A stretch of 64,000 bases of DNA from NCBI GenBank assembly GCA_965225955.1, contig CBDDBX010000023.1, positions 18,580-82,579 of the forward strand. Direction: 5' to 3'. Shown here in pieces: positions 27,323-36,122 of this stretch. Each line of letters starts with the position of its first letter. Within the stretch, counting starts at the first letter, position 1. The DNA comes from CBDDBX01 sp965225955. GTDB taxonomy: Bacteria > Acidobacteriota > Aminicenantia > UBA2199. The position numbers and the translations under genes were made by a program. The notes below the pieces were generated by a model that saw nothing but the letters and a program-made list of their open reading frames with translations, made no database searches and had not been told where the DNA came from.

Positions 27323-30058
27323 CTATTCAGCAGTATTTCCACGGTTTTTTCTGTACTCGGAGGGGGTGACGCCAGTGAATTTTCTGAAGGCTCTGTTAAA
27401 TGATGGTTTTGAGTTGAACCCTGCATCATAAGCTATATCAAGAATTGACTGATCTTTAAACTCTGCATTTACAAGCTTATCTTTTGCCTCATTAATTCTC
27501 CAGGAATTTACAAGATCTGTAAAACTTACACCAAGACACTCATTTACTACAAAGGAGAGCTGGTGAGTAGTGATCTTCAACTTCCCTGCAAAGCTCTTGA
27601 GAGAGAGTTCAGGATCTCTGTATATATATTTATTTCGCATCATTTCTTCTATTTTATCTGCCAGTTCACGATCTGCAGGAGCTATATCAACCACACTTAC
27701 ACTCTCTTCCTGAGAGGAACTGTTTCTGGAGTTAATTTCCACAAGTACCGATTTCTTTTTCCTTACTCCCCAGATAACAAGAGCTGCAAGAAAAAGAGCT
27801 GCAAAAATTCCAATTACTACAACTTTTGTATCAGTACCTTTAACGGTAAACCTGAAACTATCACCAAACTGATTAAGAACACCATCACTGTTTCGTGCTC
27901 TTACTTTGAACACATACTCTCCCACAGGAAGTCCTCTGTATTCAACAAACCTCTTCTGCCTCATACCCAGCACATTCCAGGTTTTATCATAGCCTTCCAG
28001 TTTATAATAAAAACGATTCTTTTCAGGAGCCACAAAAGAAGTTGCTGTAAACCTGAACCCCACAATATCAAGCTTATAGAATTCAGGCAGAACTTCAGGT
28101 CTGACAGATGTACGATTAACCTGCACTTCCTCAACAATTACCGGGGAGGGAAGTTTATTAAGCTTAATATCTTCCACTTCTACAACAGAAACACCTTTCT
28201 TGGTAGCAAACCAGAGGCCTTTACGTGGAATAATTGCTATTGAGTTCTTTGGAGCCCAGCTGCATTCAGAACTTTTCATCCCCTGAGATACTCCATAAAC
28301 AATACTTCTTACCCCATCCCCCTCAGCAGCACTAACCAGATCACTTCTCTTCACCCTGATAGCACCATTATCACTACTTACCCATAAGTAGCCCAGTCTA
28401 TCTTCCACAATCTGATACATAGTAAGACTATCTACATTAAGAAAACCTCTTTTCATAACAGGTTTACCACCTTTCATGAAGCCAATCTTATTAAGAGAGG
28501 TTCCCATCCAGACAACTCCCTCCTTATCTTCATAAAGACAGGAAATTCCCGGAGTTTTATGACTGGCAACCAGCTTGTCTCCTTTGTATATTTCCAGAAG
28601 CCCCATACCTGCTATATATAATTTTCTATCTGACGAATAACATATGTCTTCAATCTGGCTACCTGCTATAGCAGATTTTTCACACACCGGCCTGAATTTT
28701 TTACCATCAAATCTGATTACCCCATCATTATCCACGACAAAAACTTCACCATCTTCTCCGCAAACAACAATATGAGCCACATTTCCACGTACACCTTTCC
28801 GAGTACTGAAACTTTTCACTTTACCATCTTTAAGTCTCAGTAATCCTTCACCAATAGTTCCGAACCACAATGCATCGTCACTACCTTGTGCTATTGCAGC
28901 AACAACAACCCTGAACCTGCCACCATTTTGCACAGGTGTATATTTACCACCTTCATATAGAAAAACCCCTCCATGACCTGAAGCCATGTAGATCTTACCA
29001 GCCTTATCCTGAAACAGAGCATTAACTACCATTCCTCCGGCAACATTTTCAATATTCCTGAATACTCCGTCTGTCAGAAGCTTCAGGCCTCCTCCATCGG
29101 TTCCAACCCAGAGATTATGCTCTCTGTCTTCAAATATTGACAGTATGTAATTATTAAAAAGATATTTACCTATATCTATATTTCCAGCAAAATCTGCCCT
29201 TATGCGATTAAGACCATTAATTGTCCCAACCCAAAGATAACCTTCCACAGATTCACAGATTGCAACAATATCATTCCGGTTCAGGCCTTCTGATTCAGTA
29301 ACCGTTCTGAAAACTCCATTACGATATCTCAGTAACCCACGGCTGGTTCCAATCCACATATCCCCATTAATATCTTCATGCAGTGAACGTATCAGCGCAC
29401 CATTCATATCCCCGGGAAGCAATACTCTTTCAAATCCACCTTCTCCCAGTTTGTAAATACCATCAGTGTAAGTAGATACCCAGATTACACCTTTATTGTC
29501 CTCAATAATTCCATTAACAGATATCAGAGCTCCATTACTGCTTATTGTCTGCTTTAAGATCCGTTCCCCGGCAATTTTATAAGCCCCATCACTGGTTCCA
29601 AACCAGAGATTCCCGAATGAATCCTGAAGAATCGATCCAACAGATATGCCCGGCTCATCACTGCCTCCGAAAATACGTTCAAAATTTCTGTTCTTATACT
29701 TAATAAGACCTGTTGATGTACCAACCCACAGATTTCCGCTATTATCTACATAGAGTGCGTTTATAGCTCCCTTTATTCCCTGAACTTCAGAATTCTCAAA
29801 AAGCTCGAATCTTACTCCGTCAAATCGGGCCAGTCCTTTTTTGGTTCCTACCCAGATATAACCATCAGGTGTCTGAACAATATCTGTAACAGAATCTGAG
29901 GGTAAGCCGGAATATGTACCCCATTCAGTAATAAGAGCATTTTTCTGTCTGTTTTCTATAGGGAAACCGTTTAAATCTGAAGAGAGAGAAAAAAGTATGC
30001 AAAGGTAACCAATCATTACAGTAAACAACCCTGCCATGCGCCTGTAACTCTTCATCAC
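27323..30058 (-). CDS. Membrane-bound beta-propeller sensor with Y_Y_Y domain and AraC-type DNA-binding output
   Basis: 911 residues. An N-terminal hydrophobic signal/anchor (about 8-28) precedes roughly 14 short 'two-component regulator propeller' repeats (pattern LWVGTSxGL, e.g. GYIWVGTKKGLARFDG), then a Y_Y_Y domain (FYYKLEGYDKTW, about 665-750), a transmembrane helix (about 755-775), and a C-terminal AraC/XylS double helix-turn-helix (SLKSFAGKLKITTHQLS ... SFNRAFRKFTGVTPSEY). There is no histidine kinase or receiver domain. A periplasmic sensor therefore connects directly to a DNA-binding domain, as in reduced hybrid two-component systems of polysaccharide users. GTG 30058 and ATG 30055 are both possible starts. 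Divergent from lipA. Confidence 0.88.
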   Translation of the reverse strand: MMKSYRRMAGLFTVMIGYLCILFSLSSDLNGFPIENRQKNALITEWGTYSGLPSDSVTDIVQTPDGYIWVGTKKGLARFDGVRFELFENSEVQGIKGAINALYVDNSGNLWVGTSTGLIKYKNRNFERIFGGSDEPGISVGSILQDSFGNLWFGTSDGAYKIAGERILKQTISSNGALISVNGIIEDNKGVIWVSTYTDGIYKLGEGGFERVLLPGDMNGALIRSLHEDINGDMWIGTSRGLLRYRNGVFRTVTESEGLNRNDIVAICESVEGYLWVGTINGLNRIRADFAGNIDIGKYLFNNYILSIFEDREHNLWVGTDGGGLKLLTDGVFRNIENVAGGMVVNALFQDKAGKIYMASGHGGVFLYEGGKYTPVQNGGRFRVVVAAIAQGSDDALWFGTIGEGLLRLKDGKVKSFSTRKGVRGNVAHIVVCGEDGEVFVVDNDGVIRFDGKKFRPVCEKSAIAGSQIEDICYSSDRKLYIAGMGLLEIYKGDKLVASHKTPGISCLYEDKEGVVWMGTSLNKIGFMKGGKPVMKRGFLNVDSLTMYQIVEDRLGYLWVSSDNGAIRVKRSDLVSAAEGDGVRSIVYGVSQGMKSSECSWAPKNSIAIIPRKGLWFATKKGVSVVEVEDIKLNKLPSPVIVEEVQVNRTSVRPEVLPEFYKLDIVGFRFTATSFVAPEKNRFYYKLEGYDKTWNVLGMRQKRFVEYRGLPVGEYVFKVRARNSDGVLNQFGDSFRFTVKGTDTKVVVIGIFAALFLAALVIWGVRKKKSVLVEINSRNSSSQEESVSVVDIAPADRELADKIEEMMRNKYIYRDPELSLKSFAGKLKITTHQLSFVVNECLGVSFTDLVNSWRINEAKDKLVNAEFKDQSILDIAYDAGFNSKPSFNRAFRKFTGVTPSEYRKNRGNTAE

Positions 30059-30101
30059 TAAACTACTTCTTTAGCCCTCATTATCTATTATTGTACAGTC
30101 T

Positions 30102-30131
30102 ATTATATATGCTTACATCCTTTAACTGCAA
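30102..30131 (-). promoter_or_regulatory. Candidate promoter of the propeller/AraC gene
   Basis: Minus strand TTGCAG (30131-30126), 18-nt spacer, TATAAT (30107-30102), 44 nt before the coding start. The -10 is perfect, the -35 weaker. Confidence 0.45.
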
Positions 30132-30194
30132 GCAACTTTACCCCATAATTCCGTCATTAAAGCATATATGCAGCTACAGACAGTGTCCTTCATA

Positions 30195-30223
30195 TTGAAG
30201 AAACAGCTTTTTTACTTTAAAAT
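30195..30223 (+). promoter_or_regulatory. lipA: Candidate promoter of lipA
   Basis: TTGAAG (30195-30200), 17-nt spacer, TAAAAT (30218-30223), about 23-30 nt ahead of the lipA start candidates in the divergent gap. Confidence 0.45.
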
Positions 30224-30245
30224 ATGATATTTTACTGAATATGGA

Positions 30246-31103
30246 GTGAGCAAATTGTCTGGATCAAAAATAAAAATTAATAAATTTAATCGAACAGAAT
30301 ACAAGAAAACTCTGGATCTGATCAGAGCCAACAATCTATGCACAGTGTGTATTGAAGCTAACTGTCCCAACCGCTATGAATGTTTTTCTCAAAAAACCGC
30401 CACATTCATGATTCTTGGGGAAGTGTGCTCCCGCAACTGCAAGTACTGTAATGTTACAGGAGGCACTCCAAAACCTGTTGATCCTTCAGAACCAGTCAGA
30501 ATAGCAGAAACAGTTAAAACCATGGATCTTAGTTTTGCTGTCATAACCTGCGTTACAAGAGATGACCTAAGGGACGGAGGAGCCGGGCACTTTGTTAATG
30601 TAGTCAATGCAATCAGAGAGAAGCAGGATTGTGGCATTGAGCTTCTTATTTCTGACCTCAACGGAAACTGGGGAGCTCTGAAACAGATTCTTGATGTAAA
30701 ACCGGAAATACTGAACCATAACATAGAAGTTGTCAGAGACATCTTCCCTTTACTAAGACCTATGGGGAATTATGAACAATCCCTGGAACTTTTAAGAGAA
30801 GCAAAAAAGATTTCACCGGAACAGGTTACAAAATCCGGCTTGATGGTAGGGTTAGGTGAAACTCATCAGCAGATTTCTGATACACTAACTGACCTTCTTG
30901 AAACAGGTTGTGAAATAGTAACAATAGGTCAGTATCTTCAGCCTTCAAAAGAACATGCTCCTGTAGTAAAATATTATACAGATGAGGAGTTTGAAAATTT
31001 GAAAAAAGTAGCTCTGGAAATGGGATTCAGTAAAGTTGAATCCGGCAAACTGGTGAGAAGTTCGTATCACGCCGGAGAAACAGCCAGAGCTCCGGGAGAA
31101 TAA
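30246..31103 (+). CDS. lipA: Lipoyl synthase
   Basis: 285 residues if translation starts at GTG 30246; TTG 30255 is an equally good candidate because GGAG lies 8 nt before it. The auxiliary-cluster motif C-x4-C-x5-C is CIEANCPNRYEC, the radical-SAM motif C-x3-C-x2-C is CSRNCKYC, and the C-terminal RSSYHAGE supplies the serine that ligates the auxiliary cluster. The enzyme inserts two sulfurs into protein-bound octanoyl groups to make lipoyl cofactor for 2-oxoacid dehydrogenases or the glycine cleavage system. No lipB or lplA adjoins. The next gene starts one base after the stop. Confidence 0.95.
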   Translation: MSKLSGSKIKINKFNRTEYKKTLDLIRANNLCTVCIEANCPNRYECFSQKTATFMILGEVCSRNCKYCNVTGGTPKPVDPSEPVRIAETVKTMDLSFAVITCVTRDDLRDGGAGHFVNVVNAIREKQDCGIELLISDLNGNWGALKQILDVKPEILNHNIEVVRDIFPLLRPMGNYEQSLELLREAKKISPEQVTKSGLMVGLGETHQQISDTLTDLLETGCEIVTIGQYLQPSKEHAPVVKYYTDEEFENLKKVALEMGFSKVESGKLVRSSYHAGETARAPGE

Positions 31104-31104
31104 C

Positions 31105-31875
31105 TTGATACCCAAAACAGTACTGTTTCTGCTTGTTATACTATTTACTTTTAATATTTCTGCCTGTGCAGCTGCTGAAAAGAAACTGAAATACAAAGTA
31201 TTAAACAGATATCCTCACGACACTACAGCCTTTACTCAGGGCCTCTTCTATCACAAAGGCCATCTATACGAAAGTACTGGTCAGCACGGCCACTCAAGTA
31301 TGAGAAAGGTCGAGATAAAAACAGGCAGAGTTCTACAGATAATATCCCTTCCTGATATTACTTTTGGTGAGGGAGCTACGATATCAGGTCAGCGTATATA
31401 CCAACTAACATGGCACTCGGGTATTGCTCTTATCTACGAATCTGATTCTCTATCCCCTGCAGGAAGTATAAAATATCCTGAGAGATTTGAAGGCTGGGGA
31501 ATAACATCCTATAAAAACAACCTCTATATAAGTGACGGAAGCAACAGGTTACGCATCATAGAGCCTTCCGGTTTCTCTATCAGACGCTATCTGAAAGTTA
31601 CAAGATCAGGCAATCCTTTATACTATATAAATGAACTTGAAGCAGTTGGTAACCACATCTATGCAAACATATGGCAAAGCACCGAGATTGTAAAGATTAA
31701 CCCTCAGTCCGGTAAAGTAACTGCTTCTGTGGATCTAAAAGCTCTTGTACCTTCTATTCACAAAGGACACCCTGACAACGTTCTGAATGGTATTGCATGG
31801 AATTCTGCAAAAGGGACTTTTTATATAACAGGCAAAAAATGGAACACTCTTTATGAAATAGAGATATCAGACTAG
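31105..31875 (+). CDS. Glutaminyl-peptide cyclotransferase-like lipoprotein
   Basis: 256 residues. The N-terminus is a lipoprotein signal peptide with lipobox ISAC, so the protein would be lipid-anchored in the envelope. The rest matches the beta-propeller glutamine cyclotransferase family (plant/bacterial type, PF05096-like): YPHDTTAFTQGLFYHKG, LYESTGQHGHSS, EGWGITSYKNNLYISDGS and YINELEAVGNHIYANIWQS. Enzymes of this fold form N-terminal pyroglutamate. Start is TTG 31105, one base after the lipA stop and with GGGAG upstream, so the two are probably coupled; a functional link is not evident. Ends 8 nt from the convergent DUF2007 gene. Confidence 0.82.
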   Translation: MIPKTVLFLLVILFTFNISACAAAEKKLKYKVLNRYPHDTTAFTQGLFYHKGHLYESTGQHGHSSMRKVEIKTGRVLQIISLPDITFGEGATISGQRIYQLTWHSGIALIYESDSLSPAGSIKYPERFEGWGITSYKNNLYISDGSNRLRIIEPSGFSIRRYLKVTRSGNPLYYINELEAVGNHIYANIWQSTEIVKINPQSGKVTASVDLKALVPSIHKGHPDNVLNGIAWNSAKGTFYITGKKWNTLYEIEISD

Positions 31876-31883
31876 AACTATCA

Positions 31884-32096
31884 TCAGCCTTCAATTATAG
31901 CCAAAGCATCCTCAGCCATCTCTTCAGGCACAAAAACTGCGACTTCAGCAAGACCATTAAGAGTTATGTTCATAATAACTCCGATAGATTCATATCTCAG
32001 CAAACAGGGAATTTCCGCTGACTCAAGCCGGGTTTTAATTAACTCAGCTTCCACCATATTACTTACAACATAAACTTTAGTAAAACCTTCTGACAT
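31884..32096 (-). CDS. DUF2007-type small putative signal-transducing protein
   Basis: 70 residues. The pattern KVYVVSNMVEAELIKTRLES followed by IPCLLRYE and VFVPEEMAEDALAIIE is that of DUF2007 (putative signal transducing protein), a small alpha/beta fold of unknown function. It is the last gene of the flagellar operon, 12 nt after the motE-like gene, so it is transcribed with flagellar genes even if it does not act in the flagellum. Confidence 0.75.
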   Translation of the reverse strand: MSEGFTKVYVVSNMVEAELIKTRLESAEIPCLLRYESIGVIMNITLNGLAEVAVFVPEEMAEDALAIIEG

Positions 32097-32108
32097 ACTA
32101 ATAGATAT

Positions 32109-32648
32109 CTACTGTTTCTGTTTTTTTTCAACTTTATAGTAATCCAGCACCTTCTTGGCAAGTATAGCTGCATTATCCGGCTCCAGTACTATCATTGCGT
32201 TCAGCACTTCTCCAGCCTTTTCTCCAGGCAAACGTCTCATAAGCCGGGCTACCTGAACCGGATCTTTTTTATACAGATCAAGAATCAATCTGGCTGCCTG
32301 CTCTGCGTCTACAGTTTCATAAGTTTCAATTATCTGTTTATCAAAACTCAGGTCATCAATCTTTTTCTGCAGAGCCTTCTCTCTGTTTTCTATCTCTTTA
32401 AGTCCTTTCTGATTATCTTTGTTCTTTTTTTCCAGATCTTTTTCAAAAAGCACAAGACGCCTCTCCCTCTCATCCTGCTTCTGCTTCTGTTTCACAAGTA
32501 CATCTTTCTCTTTTTTCAGAGCATCAATCATTTTTTTCAGATCCTGATTCTTATCAGGTGCAAAAGCGTCTGCTCTTTTCTCCAGAGAAACAAGTAACCC
32601 AAGGGTTATAATAATCGAACTAACAAAAAATGCCCATTTTTTATTCAT
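32109..32648 (-). CDS. MotE-like flagellar/periplasmic coiled-coil protein
   Basis: 179 residues from ATG 32648, preceded by GAAGGTG; the GTG at 32657 lies inside that site. A signal anchor (about 6-28) is followed by a long coiled coil (about 35-105, Lys/Glu/Gln-rich) and a C-terminal MgtE_N-like helical domain (AARLILDLYKKDPVQVARLMRRLPGEKAGEVLNAM split over 125-165). This is the layout of MotE-type proteins and of the conserved gene after fliJ in spirochaetes. In other bacteria MotE assists the stator-associated MotC; here a role in the periplasmic part of the motor is an inference. The start overlaps the end of fliJ by 8 nt. Confidence 0.68.
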   Translation of the reverse strand: MNKKWAFFVSSIIITLGLLVSLEKRADAFAPDKNQDLKKMIDALKKEKDVLVKQKQKQDERERRLVLFEKDLEKKNKDNQKGLKEIENREKALQKKIDDLSFDKQIIETYETVDAEQAARLILDLYKKDPVQVARLMRRLPGEKAGEVLNAMIVLEPDNAAILAKKVLDYYKVEKKQKQ

Positions 32649-33096
32649 GTTTCGCACCTTCTCTTATACTTTTACCAATAAACAGTTCATCAAGGAAAGC
32701 CTGCTCCTCTTTCTCCATCGCTTTCTTATGTTCAGCTTTCTTTTTCTCTTTCAACTTTCTTATTATCTCTGCGTCTTTTCTTTTATTCTGCCACTCTTTC
32801 AGCTTTTCTGCTGCTTCCCGTCTCAGTTTTACAACTACTTCATCCTGTTTTCTTATCAGAACTTTAAGCTGCCCTCCAGCCATTTCCATCAACATATATT
32901 CATCCGGCTTTATAACTGAACCGGCCTCTCTCTGCACACCTGCATATACCATCTCTCTTTTTTTTATGAGAGCTTCAAGCTTCTCCATTCCTTCGTTCAG
33001 AATACGGAGTGCTTCTCTGTACTCATTCTTTGCAATATCTTCAAGCATCTCTCTGTATTTGAGAGCTGTTTCAAGCTTAAAAACAAATTTCTTCAT
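32641..33096 (-). CDS. fliJ: Flagellar export chaperone FliJ
   Basis: 151 residues, almost entirely helical and charged, beginning with FVFKLETALKYREMLED, the usual FliJ opening. FliJ forms a coiled coil inside the FliI hexamer, like the gamma subunit of F1, and helps couple ATP hydrolysis to export. Its ATG overlaps the fliI stop as ATGA. Sequence conservation is low in this family, so the assignment leans on position directly after fliI together with length and coiled-coil character. Confidence 0.82.
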   Translation of the reverse strand: MKKFVFKLETALKYREMLEDIAKNEYREALRILNEGMEKLEALIKKREMVYAGVQREAGSVIKPDEYMLMEMAGGQLKVLIRKQDEVVVKLRREAAEKLKEWQNKRKDAEIIRKLKEKKKAEHKKAMEKEEQAFLDELFIGKSIREGAKHE

Positions 33097-34400
33097 TTGA
33101 GAGCTTCTGCCATCATTCCTTTAATGCCTGAAAAATCAACTTTTTCATAGACACCCTGTCTTAAAAAGTTATTTATTCCTCCAATCTTATCAACCGCTTC
33201 ATCTATACCAGGATTTGCTCCTTTCGAATAGGCTCCGATATTTATAAGATCTTCCACATCCTTATAAACTGCCATCAACTCTCTCATTTTCCCATTAAAA
33301 AGCTGATGATCATCATCAACAATTTCACTCATAAGTCGCGATACACTGCCCAGAGTATCAATCGCAGGATAGTGATTCCGGTGAGCAATATCTCTTGAAA
33401 GAACAATATGCCCGTCCAGAATAGATCTTGCATGATCAGCAACTGGTTCAGTAACATCATCACCTTCCACCAGTACCGTATATATACCTGTAATACTTCC
33501 CTTATCTGTGAAATTACCTGCTCTTTCAAGCAGCTTGGGCATCAATGCAAAAACAGAGGGGGTATAACCTTTTGTTGAAGGAGGTTCACCAGCTGACAAT
33601 CCCACTTCTCTCTGAGCCATAGCCATTCTGGTTAAAGAATCCATCATAAGCAGCACATTGTTACCTTTATCTGAGAAGTATTCTGCAATTGCAGTTGCAG
33701 TAAAGCATGCAAGAATTTTCAGCAAAGGAGACTCATCAGAAGTAGCTGCAACAACAACAGATCTCTTAAGCCCCTCTTCCCCCAGACTCTTTTCTATGAA
33801 TTCCTTAAGTTCCCTGCCTCTTTCTCCTACAAGGCAGATAACATTAATATCTGCAGAAGTATTACGGGCAATCATCCCCATAAGAGTACTTTTCCCCACG
33901 CCACTACCTGCAAATATACCAACTCTCTGTCCTGTTCCAAGAGTGATCATCCCATCAATAGCTTTAACTCCTGTTCCCATAACAGCGCCGATATTCTCTC
34001 TTGCCATAGCATTTGTCGGATCTCTGTATATATCTATAAACTCTCCACCTTCAATTGGAGGACCTCCATCAATAGGTTCTCCCATTCCGTTGAGAACTCT
34101 CCCCAGCGCTCTCTCATCAAACCTGAGAGAGGGATATTTCCCTGTAGAATATATCTTCTGCCCTGTAGTAAGGCCTCTGAGTTCTCCCAGAGGCATTGAT
34201 ATTACCTTAGAACCGTTGAAGCCGATAACCTGAAAAGGAACATCTCCACCAGGGCCTTCAACTTTAAGAACTTCACCTATTGAGGCAGCCGGACCATCTG
34301 ATTCAACTGTAAGACCCGCAACTCTTGAGATTCTGCCAAATACACGCATTGGCTCCATCTCTTTTAGTTTAGCCAGTCCTAAATCCAGTTTATCAAACAT
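33093..34400 (-). CDS. fliI: Flagellum-specific ATPase FliI
   Basis: 435 residues. Walker A is FAGSGVGKSTLMG, followed by LVGERGRELKEFIE, Walker B region VLLMMDSLTRMAMAQREVG and GEPPSTKGYTPSVFALMP, all standard for FliI/SctN ATPases related to F1 beta. It hydrolyses ATP at the cytoplasmic face of the flagellar export gate. The start overlaps the fliH stop by 8 nt and the stop overlaps fliJ, so fliH-fliI-fliJ is tightly coupled. Confidence 0.96.
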   Translation of the reverse strand: MFDKLDLGLAKLKEMEPMRVFGRISRVAGLTVESDGPAASIGEVLKVEGPGGDVPFQVIGFNGSKVISMPLGELRGLTTGQKIYSTGKYPSLRFDERALGRVLNGMGEPIDGGPPIEGGEFIDIYRDPTNAMARENIGAVMGTGVKAIDGMITLGTGQRVGIFAGSGVGKSTLMGMIARNTSADINVICLVGERGRELKEFIEKSLGEEGLKRSVVVAATSDESPLLKILACFTATAIAEYFSDKGNNVLLMMDSLTRMAMAQREVGLSAGEPPSTKGYTPSVFALMPKLLERAGNFTDKGSITGIYTVLVEGDDVTEPVADHARSILDGHIVLSRDIAHRNHYPAIDTLGSVSRLMSEIVDDDHQLFNGKMRELMAVYKDVEDLINIGAYSKGANPGIDEAVDKIGGINNFLRQGVYEKVDFSGIKGMMAEALK

Positions 34401-35115
34401 TCATCAACTCTTCTTTTATCACTTCCATCAGGTGTCCCGGCTCTGTAGACACATCACCAAGTTCACTCTCTATTCTGGCACCGCCCCTTTCAACAGTTCC
34501 ATCCATTTCTATATTTACAGATGTGCAGTCCGCAAATACCTGCTTCAACTTTTCTGCATCAATTTTTGAACCATCTTCAGGATTCAGAGATACCTTCACA
34601 TTTAAAGCTCCGCTTATCTTCTGGAACCCTTTTTCTATCATAGAGATAATTCGATCAGGTTCCCTGTCAAAGGTTTCACCGATTACCTTACCTGCTATAA
34701 CAAAAACCAGCTCCATAAGTTTCTCTCTGGTTTCATTAATAACACTGTTTTTAGCTGTCATAAGCTCCTGAACAGAACTTCCCAGCTGATTAATATATTC
34801 TGCAGCAGCACTATCCACTCTTGCACTGAACTCAGATTCAAGTTGAGTTCTTATTGCCTGCTCCTGCCTGCTTTTCAACACATTCGCTTCCAGCTCTTTC
34901 TCTTTGTAGTGCTGCTGAGCCTCAAGAATTATTCTGTTTGCTTCTGCTTTAGCTGATGCTACGGGATCATTTCCTCCCGCATCAATAATTTCCGATCTCT
35001 GTATTGCGTCTTTTCTCTCTTCAATTATATTAGCAAGCTCTGAAACAGAGGGTATAGTAAATGTCTGAAGCATCTGACCATCTGTTTTTTCTGTTTTTAA
35101 TACCTCAGACAACAT
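34393..35115 (-). CDS. fliH: Flagellar assembly protein FliH
   Basis: 240 residues from ATG 35115, with GGAGG eight nt upstream inside the fliG end; a longer frame upstream merely runs through fliG and has no ribosome site. The middle (about 55-125) is a coiled coil rich in Glu, Ala and Lys, and the C-terminal part (AAEYINQLGSSV, VFVIAGKVIGETFD, RGGARIESELGDVS) resembles the FliH/V-ATPase subunit E fold. It holds FliI and links it to the C ring. Overlaps fliG by 11 nt. Confidence 0.88.
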   Translation of the reverse strand: MLSEVLKTEKTDGQMLQTFTIPSVSELANIIEERKDAIQRSEIIDAGGNDPVASAKAEANRIILEAQQHYKEKELEANVLKSRQEQAIRTQLESEFSARVDSAAAEYINQLGSSVQELMTAKNSVINETREKLMELVFVIAGKVIGETFDREPDRIISMIEKGFQKISGALNVKVSLNPEDGSKIDAEKLKQVFADCTSVNIEMDGTVERGGARIESELGDVSTEPGHLMEVIKEELMNV

Positions 35116-36118
35116 ATTCATCACCTCCGGCACCACCAATAACAATAACGCCTTCTTCTTCAAGGCCTCTGACAATCTCAACAATCTCATGCTGAGATTT
35201 TTCCACATCTTTTACTCTTATTGGACCAAGATACTCCATCTCTTCCTTGAGCATCTCCACAGCTCTCTGTGACATATTCTTAAAGAACTTACTCTTAAGC
35301 TCATCATTACTCCCCTTAAGAGATACTGCAAGGGATTTTTTATCTGTTCTCTTGAGTATTTCCGCAATACCCTGATCATCAATTAACAGAATATCTTCAA
35401 ATACAAACATCAGATCCCTGATAGAAGCTGCAAGTTCAGGATCTCTGGACTCAATCTGCTCCAGAACATTTCTGGAGGCTCTTCTGTCCATTCTGTTAAA
35501 CAGTTCCGCAACAGCTTTAACACCACCATACTCTTCAAGGCTATATGAACCAATGGCTTCCAGTTTCTGATCAAGAACCCCGGATATCTTTTTAATAATT
35601 TCCGGTGAAATTTCTTCAAGATTCGCCATTCTTACAACAATTTCTGATCTCATATCTTCAGGTAGGGATGAGATAAGTTCCGCCGCCTGAGATGCGCTGA
35701 GATGAGCCAGTATCAGAGCTATAGTCTGAGGATGCTCATTCTGTATAAATTTTGAAAGCTGCTGGGGATTAACTTTTTCAAGAGATGAGAACCCGGCTGA
35801 TTTTTCAAGTATTTTAACCAGTCTGTCAATAATACGTCTTGCCTCTTCTGCTCCAAGAGATTTGATAAGGACTTTCTTGGCATAATCGATGCCCCCCATT
35901 GTGAGATATTTTTTAGCAACTGTCAGATTATAAAAATCCTCAGAAACACCATCCGCAACTTCAGGTGGAACTGCACCGAGCATCGAAATTTCTCTTGAAA
36001 CTTCCTGCACTTCTTCTTCATCAAGTCGCTTAAATACTTCAGCAGTAACTTCTTCTCCAAGTACAAGTAGCAGAATTGCCGCTTTCTGAGCCCCTGTCAT
36101 ACTCTCTTTATCGATCAT
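35105..36118 (-). CDS. fliG: Flagellar motor switch protein FliG
   Basis: 337 residues from ATG 36118, seven nt after GAGGAG; the upstream GTG/ATG reading at 36133 overlaps fliF. Typical features: N-terminal GAQKAAILLLVLGEE, middle-domain EHPQTIALILAHL (EHPQ motif), and the C-terminal torque helix region with charged residues MFVFEDILLIDDQGIAEILK. FliG sits on the FliF ring and contacts the stator. Four nt separate it from fliF. Confidence 0.97.
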   Translation of the reverse strand: MIDKESMTGAQKAAILLLVLGEEVTAEVFKRLDEEEVQEVSREISMLGAVPPEVADGVSEDFYNLTVAKKYLTMGGIDYAKKVLIKSLGAEEARRIIDRLVKILEKSAGFSSLEKVNPQQLSKFIQNEHPQTIALILAHLSASQAAELISSLPEDMRSEIVVRMANLEEISPEIIKKISGVLDQKLEAIGSYSLEEYGGVKAVAELFNRMDRRASRNVLEQIESRDPELAASIRDLMFVFEDILLIDDQGIAEILKRTDKKSLAVSLKGSNDELKSKFFKNMSQRAVEMLKEEMEYLGPIRVKDVEKSQHEIVEIVRGLEEEGVIVIGGAGGDEYVV

Positions 36119-36122
36119 ACTA

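Noticed and set aside
27225..27431. Small plus-strand frame next to the palindromic element
   Set aside because: It runs into the antisense of the AraC domain, lacks a ribosome site and looks like no known transposase fragment.
35116..35208. N-terminal extension of FliH into fliG
   Set aside because: The added residues are the out-of-frame reading of the FliG C-terminus; GGAGG supports ATG 35115.
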